Shown: one piece after another, positions 25,960 through 35,014 of the stretch | Numbering within the stretch: the first letter of the stretch is position 1 | Layout: every line of letters starts with the position of its first letter | DNA from: Myceligenerans pegani | GTDB taxonomy: Bacteria; Actinomycetota; Actinomycetes; Actinomycetales; Cellulomonadaceae | DNA length: 64,000 nucleotides | Assembly: GCF_014892515.1 (NCBI RefSeq) | Contig: NZ_JADBGR010000057.1 | Location: 1 to 64,000, forward strand | Direction: 5' to 3' | The notes under the pieces: model-generated | The model's input: only the letters and a program-made list of their open reading frames with translations | Database searches by the model: none | Told to the model about the DNA's origin: nothing | Made by a program: the position numbers and the translations under genes

Positions 25960-27816
25960 ATGGAGCTGCAGCACAGCCCGGCGTCGTCGAGCGCCAGGCG
26001 CAGGAAGCGACGCACCGTCGTCGCGAGCCTCGCGGCGCTCGCCGTCGCGGGAGCCGGGGCGCTCACCGCGCTGGCCACCACCGCGAACGCGGAGGAGCCC
26101 CCCGCCGCGACCACCTCGGTCAACGGCTACCGCAACGTCGCCTACTTCACGCAATGGGGCGTGTACGGGCGCGACTACCAGGTCAAAGACATCGTCGACG
26201 CGGGGATCGCCGACGATCTCACACACATCAACTACGCGTTCGGCAACATCCACCACCAGACCCTCGAGTGCTTCGAGGCGAACAAGGCACAGGGTGAGGG
26301 CCCCAACGGGTCCGACGGCGCCGGCGACGCGTGGGCCGACTACGGCATGGGATACACCGCGGCGAACTCGGTGTCCGGCGTCGCCGACACCTGGGACCAG
26401 CCGCTGGCCGGCTCCTTCAACCAGCTCAAGCAGCTGAAGGAGCAGTACCCGGACCTCAAGGTGATGATCTCGCTCGGCGGCTGGACCTGGTCGAAGAACT
26501 TCTCGCGGGCGGCCGCGACGCCCGAGTCGCGCGCGAACTTCGTGTCCTCCTGCATCGACCAGTACATCAAGGGCAACCTTCCGGTGATCGACGGCCGTGG
26601 TGGTCCGGGCGCGGCCGCGGGCGTGTTCGACGGGATCGACATCGACTGGGAGTGGCCCGGCTCGCCGAACGGCAACGAGGGCAACCACGTCGACCCGGAG
26701 AACGACGCCGCGAACTTCAAGGCGCTGCTCGCCGAGTTCCGCCGCCAGCTCGACGCCTACGGCGCCGAGAGCGGCAAGCACTACGAGCTGACGGCGTTCC
26801 TCCCGGCGAACCCGGAGGACATCGCCGCGGGCGGCTGGAACGACCCGGAGATCTTCGACTCGCTCGACTTCGGCAACCTCCAGGGCTACGACCTGCACGG
26901 GGCCTGGAACCCGAGCCTCACCGGCCACCAGGGCAACCTGTACCCGGACCCGGCCGACCCGCGTGAGCCGGCGCGCCAGTTCAGCATCGAGGAGTCGCTC
27001 GCGGAGTACACGGGCAACGGCATCGACCCGGCGCAGCTCACGCTCGGCATGGCGATGTACGGCCGCGGCTGGACCGGAGTGACGCAGTCCGACGCGTGGG
27101 GCAGCGCCACCGGCGCGGCACCCGGCACCTACGAGGCCGGCAACGAGGACTACGACATCCTGAAGAACCTCGGTACCGAGTACTTCGACGAGCAGGTCGG
27201 CGCGGCCTGGCGGTACGACGGTACCCAGTGGTGGACCCTCGACACGCCGCAGTCCGTCACGCAGAAGGCGCGGTGGCTCAAGGCCCAGGGTCTCAGCGGT
27301 GCCATGTGGTGGGAGCTGTCCGGCGACGAGTCCGGCGACCTCACCGACGCAGTGGCCGCCGAGTTCGGCTCGGGCGACCCGGGCCCGGACCCGACGGACG
27401 ACCCGACCGACGAGCCCACGGACGATCCCACCGACGACCCGACGGACGACCCGACCGACCCGCCGTCGGACGACTGCGCCTCGGAGCCGTGGGCCGCGTC
27501 GACCGTCTACACGGGCGGCGACACCGCGTCGCACAACGGCCACGAGTGGCGGGCCAAGTGGTGGACGCAGGGGGAGACCCCGGGCAGCGCCGACGTCTGG
27601 GCGGACCTCGGAGCATGCTCCGGCGGCCCGGACCCCGACCCCACCGACGACCCCGGCACGGGCGACTGCCCGGCGGCCTGGAGCGCGACGGCGGTCTACA
27701 CGGGCGGTGACGAGGCCGAGTACGGCGGCCACGTCTGGCGCGCCAAGTGGTGGACCCAGGGCGACACCCCGGGTGCCGGCGAGTGGGGCCCGTGGGAGGA
27801 CCTGGGCGCCTGCTGA
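25960..27816 (+). CDS. Secreted GH18 chitinase, two CBM5/12
   Basis: A 618-residue exported chitinase with a signal peptide (about 1-44, ending TANAEE). The GH18 barrel has FDGIDIDWEWP (E231) and the conserved YDLHGAWN. Asp/Pro/Thr repeat linkers then lead to two tandem CBM5/12 modules, each with a GHxWRAKWWTQGxTPG signature. The two modules are near copies of each other and resemble the N-terminal module of the upstream chitinase. AAGGAG precedes the ATG. The inverted module order relative to the first enzyme suggests complementary binding modes. A strong terminator follows. Confidence 0.93.
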   Translation: MELQHSPASSSARRRKRRTVVASLAALAVAGAGALTALATTANAEEPPAATTSVNGYRNVAYFTQWGVYGRDYQVKDIVDAGIADDLTHINYAFGNIHHQTLECFEANKAQGEGPNGSDGAGDAWADYGMGYTAANSVSGVADTWDQPLAGSFNQLKQLKEQYPDLKVMISLGGWTWSKNFSRAAATPESRANFVSSCIDQYIKGNLPVIDGRGGPGAAAGVFDGIDIDWEWPGSPNGNEGNHVDPENDAANFKALLAEFRRQLDAYGAESGKHYELTAFLPANPEDIAAGGWNDPEIFDSLDFGNLQGYDLHGAWNPSLTGHQGNLYPDPADPREPARQFSIEESLAEYTGNGIDPAQLTLGMAMYGRGWTGVTQSDAWGSATGAAPGTYEAGNEDYDILKNLGTEYFDEQVGAAWRYDGTQWWTLDTPQSVTQKARWLKAQGLSGAMWWELSGDESGDLTDAVAAEFGSGDPGPDPTDDPTDEPTDDPTDDPTDDPTDPPSDDCASEPWAASTVYTGGDTASHNGHEWRAKWWTQGETPGSADVWADLGACSGGPDPDPTDDPGTGDCPAAWSATAVYTGGDEAEYGGHVWRAKWWTQGDTPGAGEWGPWEDLGAC

Positions 27817-27835
27817 CCGGAGTCCGGATCTGACG

Positions 27836-27877
27836 CGGCCGAGGCGGCACGTCCCACAGGGCGTGCCGCCTCGGCCG
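27836..27877 (+). terminator. Terminator after chitinase genes
   Basis: CGGCCGAGGCGGCACG and CGTGCCGCCTCGGCCG form a perfect 16-bp stem with a 10-base loop, 20 bases after the second chitinase stop. Confidence 0.85.
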
Positions 27878-27958
27878 TTCGCGGGTCCGGCAGTCTGCCG
27901 GTCGGCCTCCTGGAGCAGACCGGTGCAAGTGGTCGGGCAGAGCAGACATAGTGGGGGC

Positions 27959-28507
27959 ATGGAGGACACCGACAGGTCGGCCGGAGGCGGAGCACCGCCG
28001 CACGACGACGCCTGGTTCGCCGCGCTCTTCGACGCGCACCACCGGGCACTCTTCCGCTACTTCGTGCGCCGGCTGCCGGCCACCGGCGGGGCCCGCACCA
28101 GTGACGCGGAGGATCTCGCCGCCGAGGTCCTCGCCACGGCGTGGCGCCGCCGCGACGACGTGCCCGACGGCGCGGAGCTCCCCTGGCTCTACCGCACCTG
28201 CGGATTCGTCCTGGCGAACCATCGCCGGAAGATCCGCGCGCTGCCGGTCGCGATCGTCCCGGACGAACCGGACGACGTCGACCCCGAGACCCTGGCCGTC
28301 GACGACGACGCCGTACGCACCGTCCTGGCGTCGCTGAGCCCGCGCGACCGGCGCATCCTGCTGCTCGTCGCCTGGGACGGACTCGACGGCGACGCGCTCG
28401 CCGAGGTCCTGGGCGTCTCGCGCGGCGGCGCCGACGCCGCGCTGTCCCGTGCCCGTTCCCGCCTCCGCGAGGCGTGGCTCACCAGTGAGCAAGTTCATGA
28501 CGCGTGA
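27959..28507 (+). CDS. ECF-type RNA polymerase sigma factor
   Basis: A 182-residue sigma-70 family protein of ECF type. The region-2 segment FDAHHRALFRYFVRR...DAEDLAAEVLATAWRR and the region-4 segment LSPRDRRILLLVAWDGLDGD with VSRGGADAALSRARSRLR are clear. CATAGT lies 6 bases before the ATG, so the mRNA may be leaderless. The next gene encodes a membrane-anchored protein in the position usual for an anti-sigma factor. Confidence 0.87.
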   Translation: MEDTDRSAGGGAPPHDDAWFAALFDAHHRALFRYFVRRLPATGGARTSDAEDLAAEVLATAWRRRDDVPDGAELPWLYRTCGFVLANHRRKIRALPVAIVPDEPDDVDPETLAVDDDAVRTVLASLSPRDRRILLLVAWDGLDGDALAEVLGVSRGGADAALSRARSRLREAWLTSEQVHDA

Positions 28508-28613
28508 CGACATAGACCCGGGTGAAGGTTCACGCCCGGGTGAGCAGGACGGCCAGGAGCCTGCTCCGGAGACGGGAACCCTGGACCACGAACGGAGTAG
28601 CGGAGGGAACGCG

Positions 28614-30119
28614 ATGAACGACGACGCTTTCGACCGCCTCCGTGCTGCCGACCCCGCGCACGACGCGTCCGAGCCGGCCGCCGGAGTGCTGCGGGCCAAG
28701 GTGGACGCACTGATCGGGACGGACACCCCGACCGGGACCGCGGGGGCCGCGCCCGGCGGCGACCCGTCGTCGGGCCGTGCGGGCACGGACGAGCTCGCCC
28801 GACGGCGGCCGCGGGGCCGACAGCCGTGGCTGGTGGCGGCCGCCGTGGCGGGATTCGTCGCGATCGGCGGCGGCGGGTACGCGGCCGGGGCGAACGGGCT
28901 GCTCGCGGCGGGTGGCGGCGACAGCACCGGGGGTGCGGAGTCGGCCACCGTGGCCGACGCGGCGCCGCCCATCACGCTCGACCAGGGGGGCGACGACGCG
29001 GCCGGGGACTCCGCCGAGGGCCTGGCGGGGACGGAGAGCGCGGAGGAGGTCGCGCCGGACGTCCAGGAGGAGGTCGGGCGGGAGCCGGCCGTCGGCAGCT
29101 TCATGTACCCCGCTCCGTCGCACACGGTCTTCCACGCGGGAGCCGGCCTCTCCGACGACGCGGGCGAGCTCGCGGCGTACACGCTCGACGCACAGGCGTC
29201 GTTCACGCGAGAGACGGCCGAGAGCGCGGCCCGCGCGCTGGGCCTGCGCGGCGAGGTCCGGCAGGAGGGCGGCGCGTGGGTGGTCGGCCCGGACGACGGG
29301 TCCGGCGCGTCCCTCCGGATCGCCGCCGACGGGACGACCTCGATCTGGTTCAACGACGTCTGGCCCGACTCATGGCGCTGCGACGTCGTCGAGCCGGGCC
29401 TGCCGGACGATCCCACCGGCGACGACGGCGCGGCCGGCACGGGGCAGGGCTCCTCGGGCGCCGCGGACCCCGGCGGCGCCACGGTCCCCGAGGGCGGCGT
29501 CGACAGCAAGGACGGCTTCGCGCCGCCCTGCCTGGAGGACGACGCGGGCGCGCCGTCGGACGCGGAGGCGCGCGACGAACTGCGGCGCGTCATGGAGGCG
29601 CTCGACGTCGACGTGGACGCCTTCGACTTCACGACGGACGCGCGGGGGATGGGCACCAGCGTCACCGCGTTCCACCGGATCGACGGCCGCCGGACGGGAC
29701 TGCAGTGGTCGGCGACGTTGTCGGGCGCGTCCGACACCCGCATCGTCTCGCTGAACGGGTTCCTGGCCCCGGTCACGGAGCTGGGCACCTACCCGGTGGT
29801 CTCGGAGCGCGAGGCGGTGGAGCGGCTCGGCGACGCGCGCTTCGGCGCGACGCCGGGTGACGTCCGGCCGCTCGCCGCGGCGACGGGACCGGAGGACGGG
29901 TCCGCGCCGACCGGGCCGCCCGCATCCCTCGAGCCCGGCGCCCCGATCGCCTGGCCGGTGCGCGACGTCACGATCACGAGTGCCCGGCTCGGTGTGGCGC
30001 AGCACGTGCTGACCGACGGCGCCGTGGTGCTGATCCCCGCGTACGAGTTGACGGGCGCCGGCGGTACCTGGTCCGTCGTCGCCGTCTCGGAGGATCTTCT
30101 GGACTTCGCGGGACGGTGA
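28614..30119 (+). CDS. Membrane-anchored partner of sigma factor
   Basis: A 501-residue protein with a ~60-residue cytoplasmic part beginning MNDDAFDRLRAADPAHD, one membrane helix (about 64-88) and a large extracytoplasmic domain rich in Asp, Gly and Ala. Position after a sigma factor gene and topology suggest an anti-sigma or sensor role; I see no zinc-binding HxxxCxxC motif. The ATG at 28614 follows GGAGGG at good spacing. Earlier in-frame starts (28485, 28497) would make the gene overlap the sigma factor gene. Confidence 0.65.
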   Translation: MNDDAFDRLRAADPAHDASEPAAGVLRAKVDALIGTDTPTGTAGAAPGGDPSSGRAGTDELARRRPRGRQPWLVAAAVAGFVAIGGGGYAAGANGLLAAGGGDSTGGAESATVADAAPPITLDQGGDDAAGDSAEGLAGTESAEEVAPDVQEEVGREPAVGSFMYPAPSHTVFHAGAGLSDDAGELAAYTLDAQASFTRETAESAARALGLRGEVRQEGGAWVVGPDDGSGASLRIAADGTTSIWFNDVWPDSWRCDVVEPGLPDDPTGDDGAAGTGQGSSGAADPGGATVPEGGVDSKDGFAPPCLEDDAGAPSDAEARDELRRVMEALDVDVDAFDFTTDARGMGTSVTAFHRIDGRRTGLQWSATLSGASDTRIVSLNGFLAPVTELGTYPVVSEREAVERLGDARFGATPGDVRPLAAATGPEDGSAPTGPPASLEPGAPIAWPVRDVTITSARLGVAQHVLTDGAVVLIPAYELTGAGGTWSVVAVSEDLLDFAGR

Positions 30120-30168
30120 GCACAGGGATAGGTTCGGACTGCGCAACCACCGAGCAGAAGGAGCTCTC

Positions 30169-30612
30169 ATGCCAGTCCGTACCGCCCGCACCGCCTGGAA
30201 CGGCACCCTCCAGGAGGGTGCCGGTCAGGTGGAACTCACATCGTCGGGCGCCGCGACGTTCGACGTGTCCTTCCCGCGCCGCGCGGCCGACGACGCCGAG
30301 GGGGTCACCAGCCCCGAGGAACTCATCGCGGCCGCGCACTCCTCGTGCTTCGCCATGGCCTTCTCGGCCGAGCTCGGCAACGCCGGCGGCACGCCGGAAC
30401 AGGTCGAGGTCGGCGCCGACGTCACGCTGTCGCCGGACCCGGCCGGCGGCTTCCAGATCTCGACCATCGCGCTGACGGTGCGCGGCTACGCCAGCGGCGT
30501 CGACGAGGCCGGGTTCAAGGCGGCGGCGGAGGCCGCCAAGGCGGGCTGCCCCGTCTCGAAGGCCCTCGGCGGGGTCGGGGAGATCACCCTGGACGTCACG
30601 TTCGAGGGCTGA
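30169..30612 (+). CDS. OsmC-family peroxiredoxin
   Basis: A 147-residue OsmC/Ohr-type thiol peroxidase. The first catalytic cysteine is in AAAHSSCFAMAFS and the second in AAKAGCPVSKAL, the usual spacing for reduction of organic hydroperoxides. The N-terminus (ARTAWNGTLQEGAGQVEL) also matches OsmC. It lies 49 bp after the sigma partner gene and is followed by a large inverted repeat. AAGGAG precedes the ATG. Confidence 0.9.
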   Translation: MPVRTARTAWNGTLQEGAGQVELTSSGAATFDVSFPRRAADDAEGVTSPEELIAAAHSSCFAMAFSAELGNAGGTPEQVEVGADVTLSPDPAGGFQISTIALTVRGYASGVDEAGFKAAAEAAKAGCPVSKALGGVGEITLDVTFEG

Positions 30613-30628
30613 TTCCAACCCGCCCGTT

Positions 30629-30753
30629 CGCCGAACCGCAGGCTGATCCGGCCGGCCGGTGCCGAACCGCAGGTTGAATCGTTCAAATCGCTCTTTGGCA
30701 CGACTCACGCCGCAGTTCGGCTACGGCCGGCCGGATCAGCCTGCGGTTCGGCG
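30629..30753. repeat. 125-bp element with perfect 30-bp inverted repeats
   Basis: Positions 30629-30658 and 30724-30753 are exact reverse complements over 30 bp, around a 65-base interior. Inside the left half a diverged copy of GCCGAACCGCAGG recurs (30662-30674), and GCAGTTCGGC lies near the right arm, giving a nested inverted structure. Outside, CAACCCG and CGGGTTG extend the pairing with a bulge. It lies between convergent osmC and nitroreductase genes and may terminate both, but the arms are far longer than a terminator needs. Confidence 0.85.
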
Positions 30754-30765
30754 TCGGGTTGTGGG

Positions 30766-31413
30766 TCAGCCGGACTGGTGGGTGAAGCGGCCTCGGTGGA
30801 CCAGGTCCTCCAGCGGTTTGCGCCGGCGGCGGGTCGGTGAGCCCGCCGCGCCACCCTCTGCCGGGTGGCCGACGGCGATCGCGCCCGTGATCTCGTACTC
30901 CCCGGGAATCTCGAGGGCCGCGTGGACGGCGGGCACCTCGCCCGGCGGGACACCGAAGAAGCACGCGCCCAGCCCCTCGTCCACAGCGGTCTGCAGGATG
31001 AGCAGCGACGCCATCCCGGCGTCGACGTGCCAGAACGGGACGGGCCAGCGAGACTCGTCGAGATCTTCCCAGCCCTTGTCCTTCTCGGCGTATCGCCGCA
31101 GGTAGGCATCCTTGGACGTGAGCACGAGGACGACGACCGGCGCCGTGCGCATCCCGGCCAGCCACTCGGACATGTCCCGGCCGGACCGCGTGCCGCCGGA
31201 CGCCGTCGGACCGCCCGACGGCGTCGCCGCTGACCAGAACCGGTCGCGATCCGCCGGTTCCTGCACGACGACGAACGCCCACCCCTGGCTGAATCCGGCG
31301 CTCGGTGCGCGGACGGCGTTGCGGAGCATCCGGTCCACGGCCTCGGCCGCGACGGGCTCCCCGGTGAACCGGCGATGCATGCGCCGCCGGCGGACGACCT
31401 CCTGGAACTCCAT
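30766..31413 (-). CDS. Nitroreductase-family protein
   Basis: A 215-residue FMN-dependent oxidoreductase of the nitroreductase fold. The N-terminal phosphate-binding RRRRMHRRF, the APSAGFSQGWAFVVV segment and GLGACFFGVPPGE are typical. The ATG at 31413 starts MEFQEVVRRRR as in homologues; a longer in-frame ORF overlaps the divergent dehydrogenase. The actinobacterial subfamily includes enzymes linked to F420 or nitroaromatics, but the substrate is unknown. Confidence 0.85.
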   Translation of the reverse strand: MEFQEVVRRRRMHRRFTGEPVAAEAVDRMLRNAVRAPSAGFSQGWAFVVVQEPADRDRFWSAATPSGGPTASGGTRSGRDMSEWLAGMRTAPVVVLVLTSKDAYLRRYAEKDKGWEDLDESRWPVPFWHVDAGMASLLILQTAVDEGLGACFFGVPPGEVPAVHAALEIPGEYEITGAIAVGHPAEGGAAGSPTRRRRKPLEDLVHRGRFTHQSG

Positions 31414-31483
31414 AGGGACATCCTGCCGTTTCCACGCGCGGACGTTGCGGCACCTGGCAGCTCGGAGTGGGACAATCGCCGTC

Positions 31484-34400
31484 GTGCCCCCGCAGACCCG
31501 CCGCGCCCAGGTCCCCGCCGACGCCGACGCCACGACTGCCGGCCGGATCGCCGAGGAGGAAGCCCTCCTCGCGGCGGAGGCCGAGGCCCAGGACGCCGCC
31601 GCGATCGCCCGCGAGGCGGTCGCCGACGCGCTGCGTACCGTGGTCGCCGGCCAGGTCGACCACTCCACGCGCCGCCGCGCCGAGTACTCCACGGACGCGT
31701 CGAACTACCGCGTCGTCCCGGAGATGGTGGTCTTCCCCGAGTCGTCCGACGACGTCGTCGCCGCGCGGGAGCTGCTGCGCGAACTCGAGGTGCCGGTCAC
31801 GGCACGCGGCGCCGGGACCTCGGTGGCCGGCAACTCGGTGGGGACCGGCGTCGTGCTCGACTTCTCGCGGCATCTCGGCGACGTCCTCGACATCGACCCG
31901 GCGACCCGCACCGCGCGGGTACAGCCCGGCACGGTCATGTCCACGCTCCAGGCCGCCGCGAAACCGCACGGCCTGCGGTTCGGCCCGGACCCCAGCACCC
32001 AGAACCGGGCCACGCTCGGCGGCATGATCGGCAACAACGCCTGCGGCCCGCACGCGGTGGCGTACGGGCGGACCGCGGACAACGTCGTCGAGCTCGACGT
32101 GATCGACGGCCGGGGCCGCCGCTTCGTCGCCGGCTCGGGCGACCCGGAGTTCACGGCGGTCCCCGGCCTCAAGGAGCTCGTCCGGGAGAACCTCGCGCTC
32201 ATCCGGACCGAGTTCGGCAGGTTCGGCCGCCAGGTCAGCGGCTACTCGCTGGAGCATCTCCTCCCGGAGAACGGCTCGAACCTGGCTCGCGCCCTGGTGG
32301 GCACCGAGGGCACGCTCGTCACCGTGTGCGAGGCCACGCTGCGCCTGGTCCCGCTCCCGAGCGCGCCGACGCTCGTCGTGCTCGGCTACCCGGACATGGC
32401 CACCGCCGCCGACGACGTCCCGGCCCTCCTCCGCTTCGACCCGCTCGCGATCGAGGGCCTGGACGCGCGGCTGGTCGACGTCGTCCGCAACGCCAAGGGC
32501 GCGCAGTCCGTGCCCGACCTGCCCGACGGTGCCGGCTGGCTGATGATCGAGGTCGGCGGCGACACCCAGGAGGAGGCGTTCGGGCGGGCGCAGGCGATCG
32601 CGGCCGCGTCGTCGGCCCTGGACACCGCCGTCCTGCCCGCGGGTCCAGACGCGGCCCGCATGTGGCAGATCCGGGCCGACGGCGCCGGCCTGGCCGGCCG
32701 CACCCCGGCGGGCGAGCAGGCGTGGCCAGGCTGGGAGGACTCCGCCGTCCCGCCCGAGAGACTCGGCGACTACCTGCGCGACCTGCAGGCCCTCATGGAC
32801 CGCTACGGCGTGGACGGGCTCCCGTACGGGCACTTCGGCGACGGCTGCATCCACCTGCGCATCGACATCCCGCTCGAGTCGTCGGGCTCGATCCTGCGCA
32901 CGTTCATGCACGACGCCGCCGAGCTGGTGGCCAAGCACGGCGGCTCGCTGTCCGGCGAGCACGGCGACGGCCGCGCCCGCTCCGAGCTGCTGCCCCTCAT
33001 CTACTCGCCCGAGGCGATCCGGCTCATGGAGCGGTTCAAGGCGCTCTTCGACCCCGACGACCTGATGAACCCCGGCGTCGTCGTGCGCCCACGCGCCGTC
33101 GACCAGGATCTGCGCCGCCCCGCCGCGCGGCCGACGTCGTCGGTCAAGCCGCTGACCGGCGTCGTCTCGACGCTGCTCGGCGGGCCGTCCGCACGCACCG
33201 GGTACACCGGGTTCGGGTTCGCGCACGACCACCACGACCTCACGACGGCCGTGCACCGCTGCGTCGGCGTCGGCAAGTGCCGGGTCGTGCCGGAGCCCGG
33301 CGGCACCACCACGTCGTTCATGTGTCCGAGCTACCAGGCCACGCGCGACGAGAAGGACGTCACCCGCGGCCGCGCGCGCGTCCTCCAGGAGGCGGTCAAC
33401 GGGAACCTCGTGGGCGGCCTCGCCGCGCCCGAGGTCCACGAGTCCCTCGACCTGTGCCTGAGCTGCAAGGCCTGCTCGTCCGACTGCCCGGCCGGCGTGG
33501 ACATGGCGCAGTACAAGTCCGAGGTGCTGTACCGCACCTACCAGGGGCGCCTCCGGCCGATCGACCACTACGTGCTCGGCTGGCTGCCCCGCTGGGCGCG
33601 GCTCGTCGGGCCGGTCGCCCGGTGGGTGAACCGTGCGCTGCGGCCCCGCTGGGTGCAGCAGGCCGTCCTGTGGGCCGGCGGGATGGACCCGCGCCGCGAG
33701 ATGGTGAAGTTCGCCGAGGTCCCGTTCCGCGAGTGGTGGCGCCGCGGGGGCGCCACGGGCGGCGTCCCGGGCCTGCGCGTGGGGGCCACGCCCGGCCACG
33801 AGGCCGAGACCGCGGCACGGCTCGCCACCACGCCCAAGGTCGTCCTCTGGGCCGACTCGTTCAGCGACTCGATGGCGCCGTCGGTCCCGCAGGCGGCGAT
33901 CGACGTGCTCACCGCCATGGGTTACGAGGCCGTGGTGCCCGACGACGGCGCCTGCTGCGGCCTCACCTGGATCTCGACCGGCCAGCTTGACGGCGCCCGG
34001 CGGCGGCTGGAGCACCTGCTGCGCGTGCTGGGACCGTACGCGGTGAACGGGATCCCGATCCTCGGGCTGGAGCCGTCGTGCACGGCGGTGCTCCGCTCCG
34101 ACCTCGTCGACCTGTTTCCCGACGACCCGCGCGCCCTCGCCGTCTCCCGCGCCGTCGTCACGGTGGCCGAGTTGCTCACGGGCAAGGGTGCGCCGGACAC
34201 GATCCCGCTCCCGGCCCCGCGCCCCGAGTGGAGCCTGCCCTCGCTGGAGGACGTGACCGCCGTCGTGCAGCCGCACTGCCACCAGTACTCGGTGATGGGC
34301 TTCGCCCCGGACCGCGAGGTGCTCACCTCCGCGGGCGCACGGATCAAGGAGCTCGCGGGCTGCTGCGGGCTCGCCGGGAACTTCGGGATGCAGAAGGGCC

Positions 34401-34570
34401 ACTACGACGTGTCGGTCGCGGTGGCCGAGAACGCGCTGCTCCCCGCCCTGCGCGACGCCGGGCCGGGCGACATCTACCTCGCGGACGGCTTCTCCTGCCG
34501 CACCCAGGCGGACCACCTCGCGGACGTGCGGGGCAAGGCCCTGGTGGAGCTGATCGCGGAGCGGTTGTAG
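31484..34570 (+). CDS. Fused FAD-linked oxidase and Fe-S reductase
   Basis: A 1028-residue fusion resembling GlcD/D-lactate dehydrogenase joined to a GlpC/GlcF-like Fe-S protein. The first half has the PCMH FAD domain (VTARGAGTSVAGNSVGTGV, LGGMIGNNACGPHAVAYG) and the HFGDGCIHLRI and GEHGDGR motifs of the oxidase C-terminus. The second half has a ferredoxin segment with CLSCKACSSDCP, then CCG-type cysteine motifs (GACCGLTW, LAGCCGLAGNFGM) seen in heterodisulfide-reductase-like domains. It would oxidise a 2-hydroxy acid and pass electrons to the membrane pool. GACAAT lies 7 bases before the GTG start. Confidence 0.87.
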   Translation: MPPQTRRAQVPADADATTAGRIAEEEALLAAEAEAQDAAAIAREAVADALRTVVAGQVDHSTRRRAEYSTDASNYRVVPEMVVFPESSDDVVAARELLRELEVPVTARGAGTSVAGNSVGTGVVLDFSRHLGDVLDIDPATRTARVQPGTVMSTLQAAAKPHGLRFGPDPSTQNRATLGGMIGNNACGPHAVAYGRTADNVVELDVIDGRGRRFVAGSGDPEFTAVPGLKELVRENLALIRTEFGRFGRQVSGYSLEHLLPENGSNLARALVGTEGTLVTVCEATLRLVPLPSAPTLVVLGYPDMATAADDVPALLRFDPLAIEGLDARLVDVVRNAKGAQSVPDLPDGAGWLMIEVGGDTQEEAFGRAQAIAAASSALDTAVLPAGPDAARMWQIRADGAGLAGRTPAGEQAWPGWEDSAVPPERLGDYLRDLQALMDRYGVDGLPYGHFGDGCIHLRIDIPLESSGSILRTFMHDAAELVAKHGGSLSGEHGDGRARSELLPLIYSPEAIRLMERFKALFDPDDLMNPGVVVRPRAVDQDLRRPAARPTSSVKPLTGVVSTLLGGPSARTGYTGFGFAHDHHDLTTAVHRCVGVGKCRVVPEPGGTTTSFMCPSYQATRDEKDVTRGRARVLQEAVNGNLVGGLAAPEVHESLDLCLSCKACSSDCPAGVDMAQYKSEVLYRTYQGRLRPIDHYVLGWLPRWARLVGPVARWVNRALRPRWVQQAVLWAGGMDPRREMVKFAEVPFREWWRRGGATGGVPGLRVGATPGHEAETAARLATTPKVVLWADSFSDSMAPSVPQAAIDVLTAMGYEAVVPDDGACCGLTWISTGQLDGARRRLEHLLRVLGPYAVNGIPILGLEPSCTAVLRSDLVDLFPDDPRALAVSRAVVTVAELLTGKGAPDTIPLPAPRPEWSLPSLEDVTAVVQPHCHQYSVMGFAPDREVLTSAGARIKELAGCCGLAGNFGMQKGHYDVSVAVAENALLPALRDAGPGDIYLADGFSCRTQADHLADVRGKALVELIAERL

Positions 34571-34581
34571 GGGCGCGGGCC

Positions 34582-34871
34582 TCACTCCCAGACGCGGATC
34601 CGCATCGTGACGTCGTCGTCGGTGGCTTTGCGGACGCCGACCGACACGGTGCGTTCCTCGTCGGTCTGGCCGCAGATCCACAGGCACTCCCGGAGGTCGC
34701 GAGGGCCGAGCGCATCGCCTTCGACCAGCGTCTGGGAGTCGCAGTCCACCAGGGTCGGTTCGGCGTCGACCAGGCGGATCGCGAGGAGTTCGCGCTGGTC
34801 CGTGACGTCAGTTCCGTGGCTTGCAGGACCCTCTCGGACATGGCCTGGAACTCGGGGCTGTGGATGCGCAT
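34582..34871 (-). pseudogene. Frameshifted small gene
   Basis: Two adjacent reading frames on the minus strand look coding in succession. The first reads MRIHSPEFQAMSERVLQATE. After a +/-1 shift near 34807 the other frame reads DQRELLAIRLVDAEPTLVD and ends TMRIRVWE at 34582. Joined, they would give a protein of about 96 residues. The downstream frame has no obvious start of its own. I do not recognise the family. A sequencing error or programmed shift would equally explain it. Confidence 0.4.
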
Positions 34872-34944
34872 GAGGAGGTCGCGGATGGACGCGGATTCGA
34901 CAGGGGCCGGCGACGCCGTCCGTCCGGTCAGGTCACCGCGCCGC

Positions 34945-34975
34945 TTGACCTGGAGCGCGCTCCAGGTTGTCTGCT
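34945..34975 (+). promoter_or_regulatory. MerR-type promoter of aldo/keto reductase gene
   Basis: TTGACC (-35) is followed by the perfect 20-bp palindrome ACCTGGAGCGCGCTCCAGGT (34948-34967), which fills an overlong spacer of 19 bases before TCTGCT (-10 candidate, 34970). A dyad inside a 19-bp spacer is the hallmark of promoters activated by MerR-family regulators. No merR gene is adjacent. Confidence 0.7.
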
Positions 34976-35014
34976 TGTCGCGTACCCGCGATCAACGCGT
35001 TCAAGGAGGAGATC

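Noticed and set aside
23433-27816. Horizontal transfer of the chitinase pair
   Set aside because: Base composition and codon use match the surroundings and no mobile-element ends flank the genes.
30683-34687. 1334-codon open frame on the minus strand
   Set aside because: It is antisense to the fused dehydrogenase and spans the nitroreductase gene; its composition (Arg, Gly, His, Val-rich) is that of a shadow frame in high-G+C DNA.
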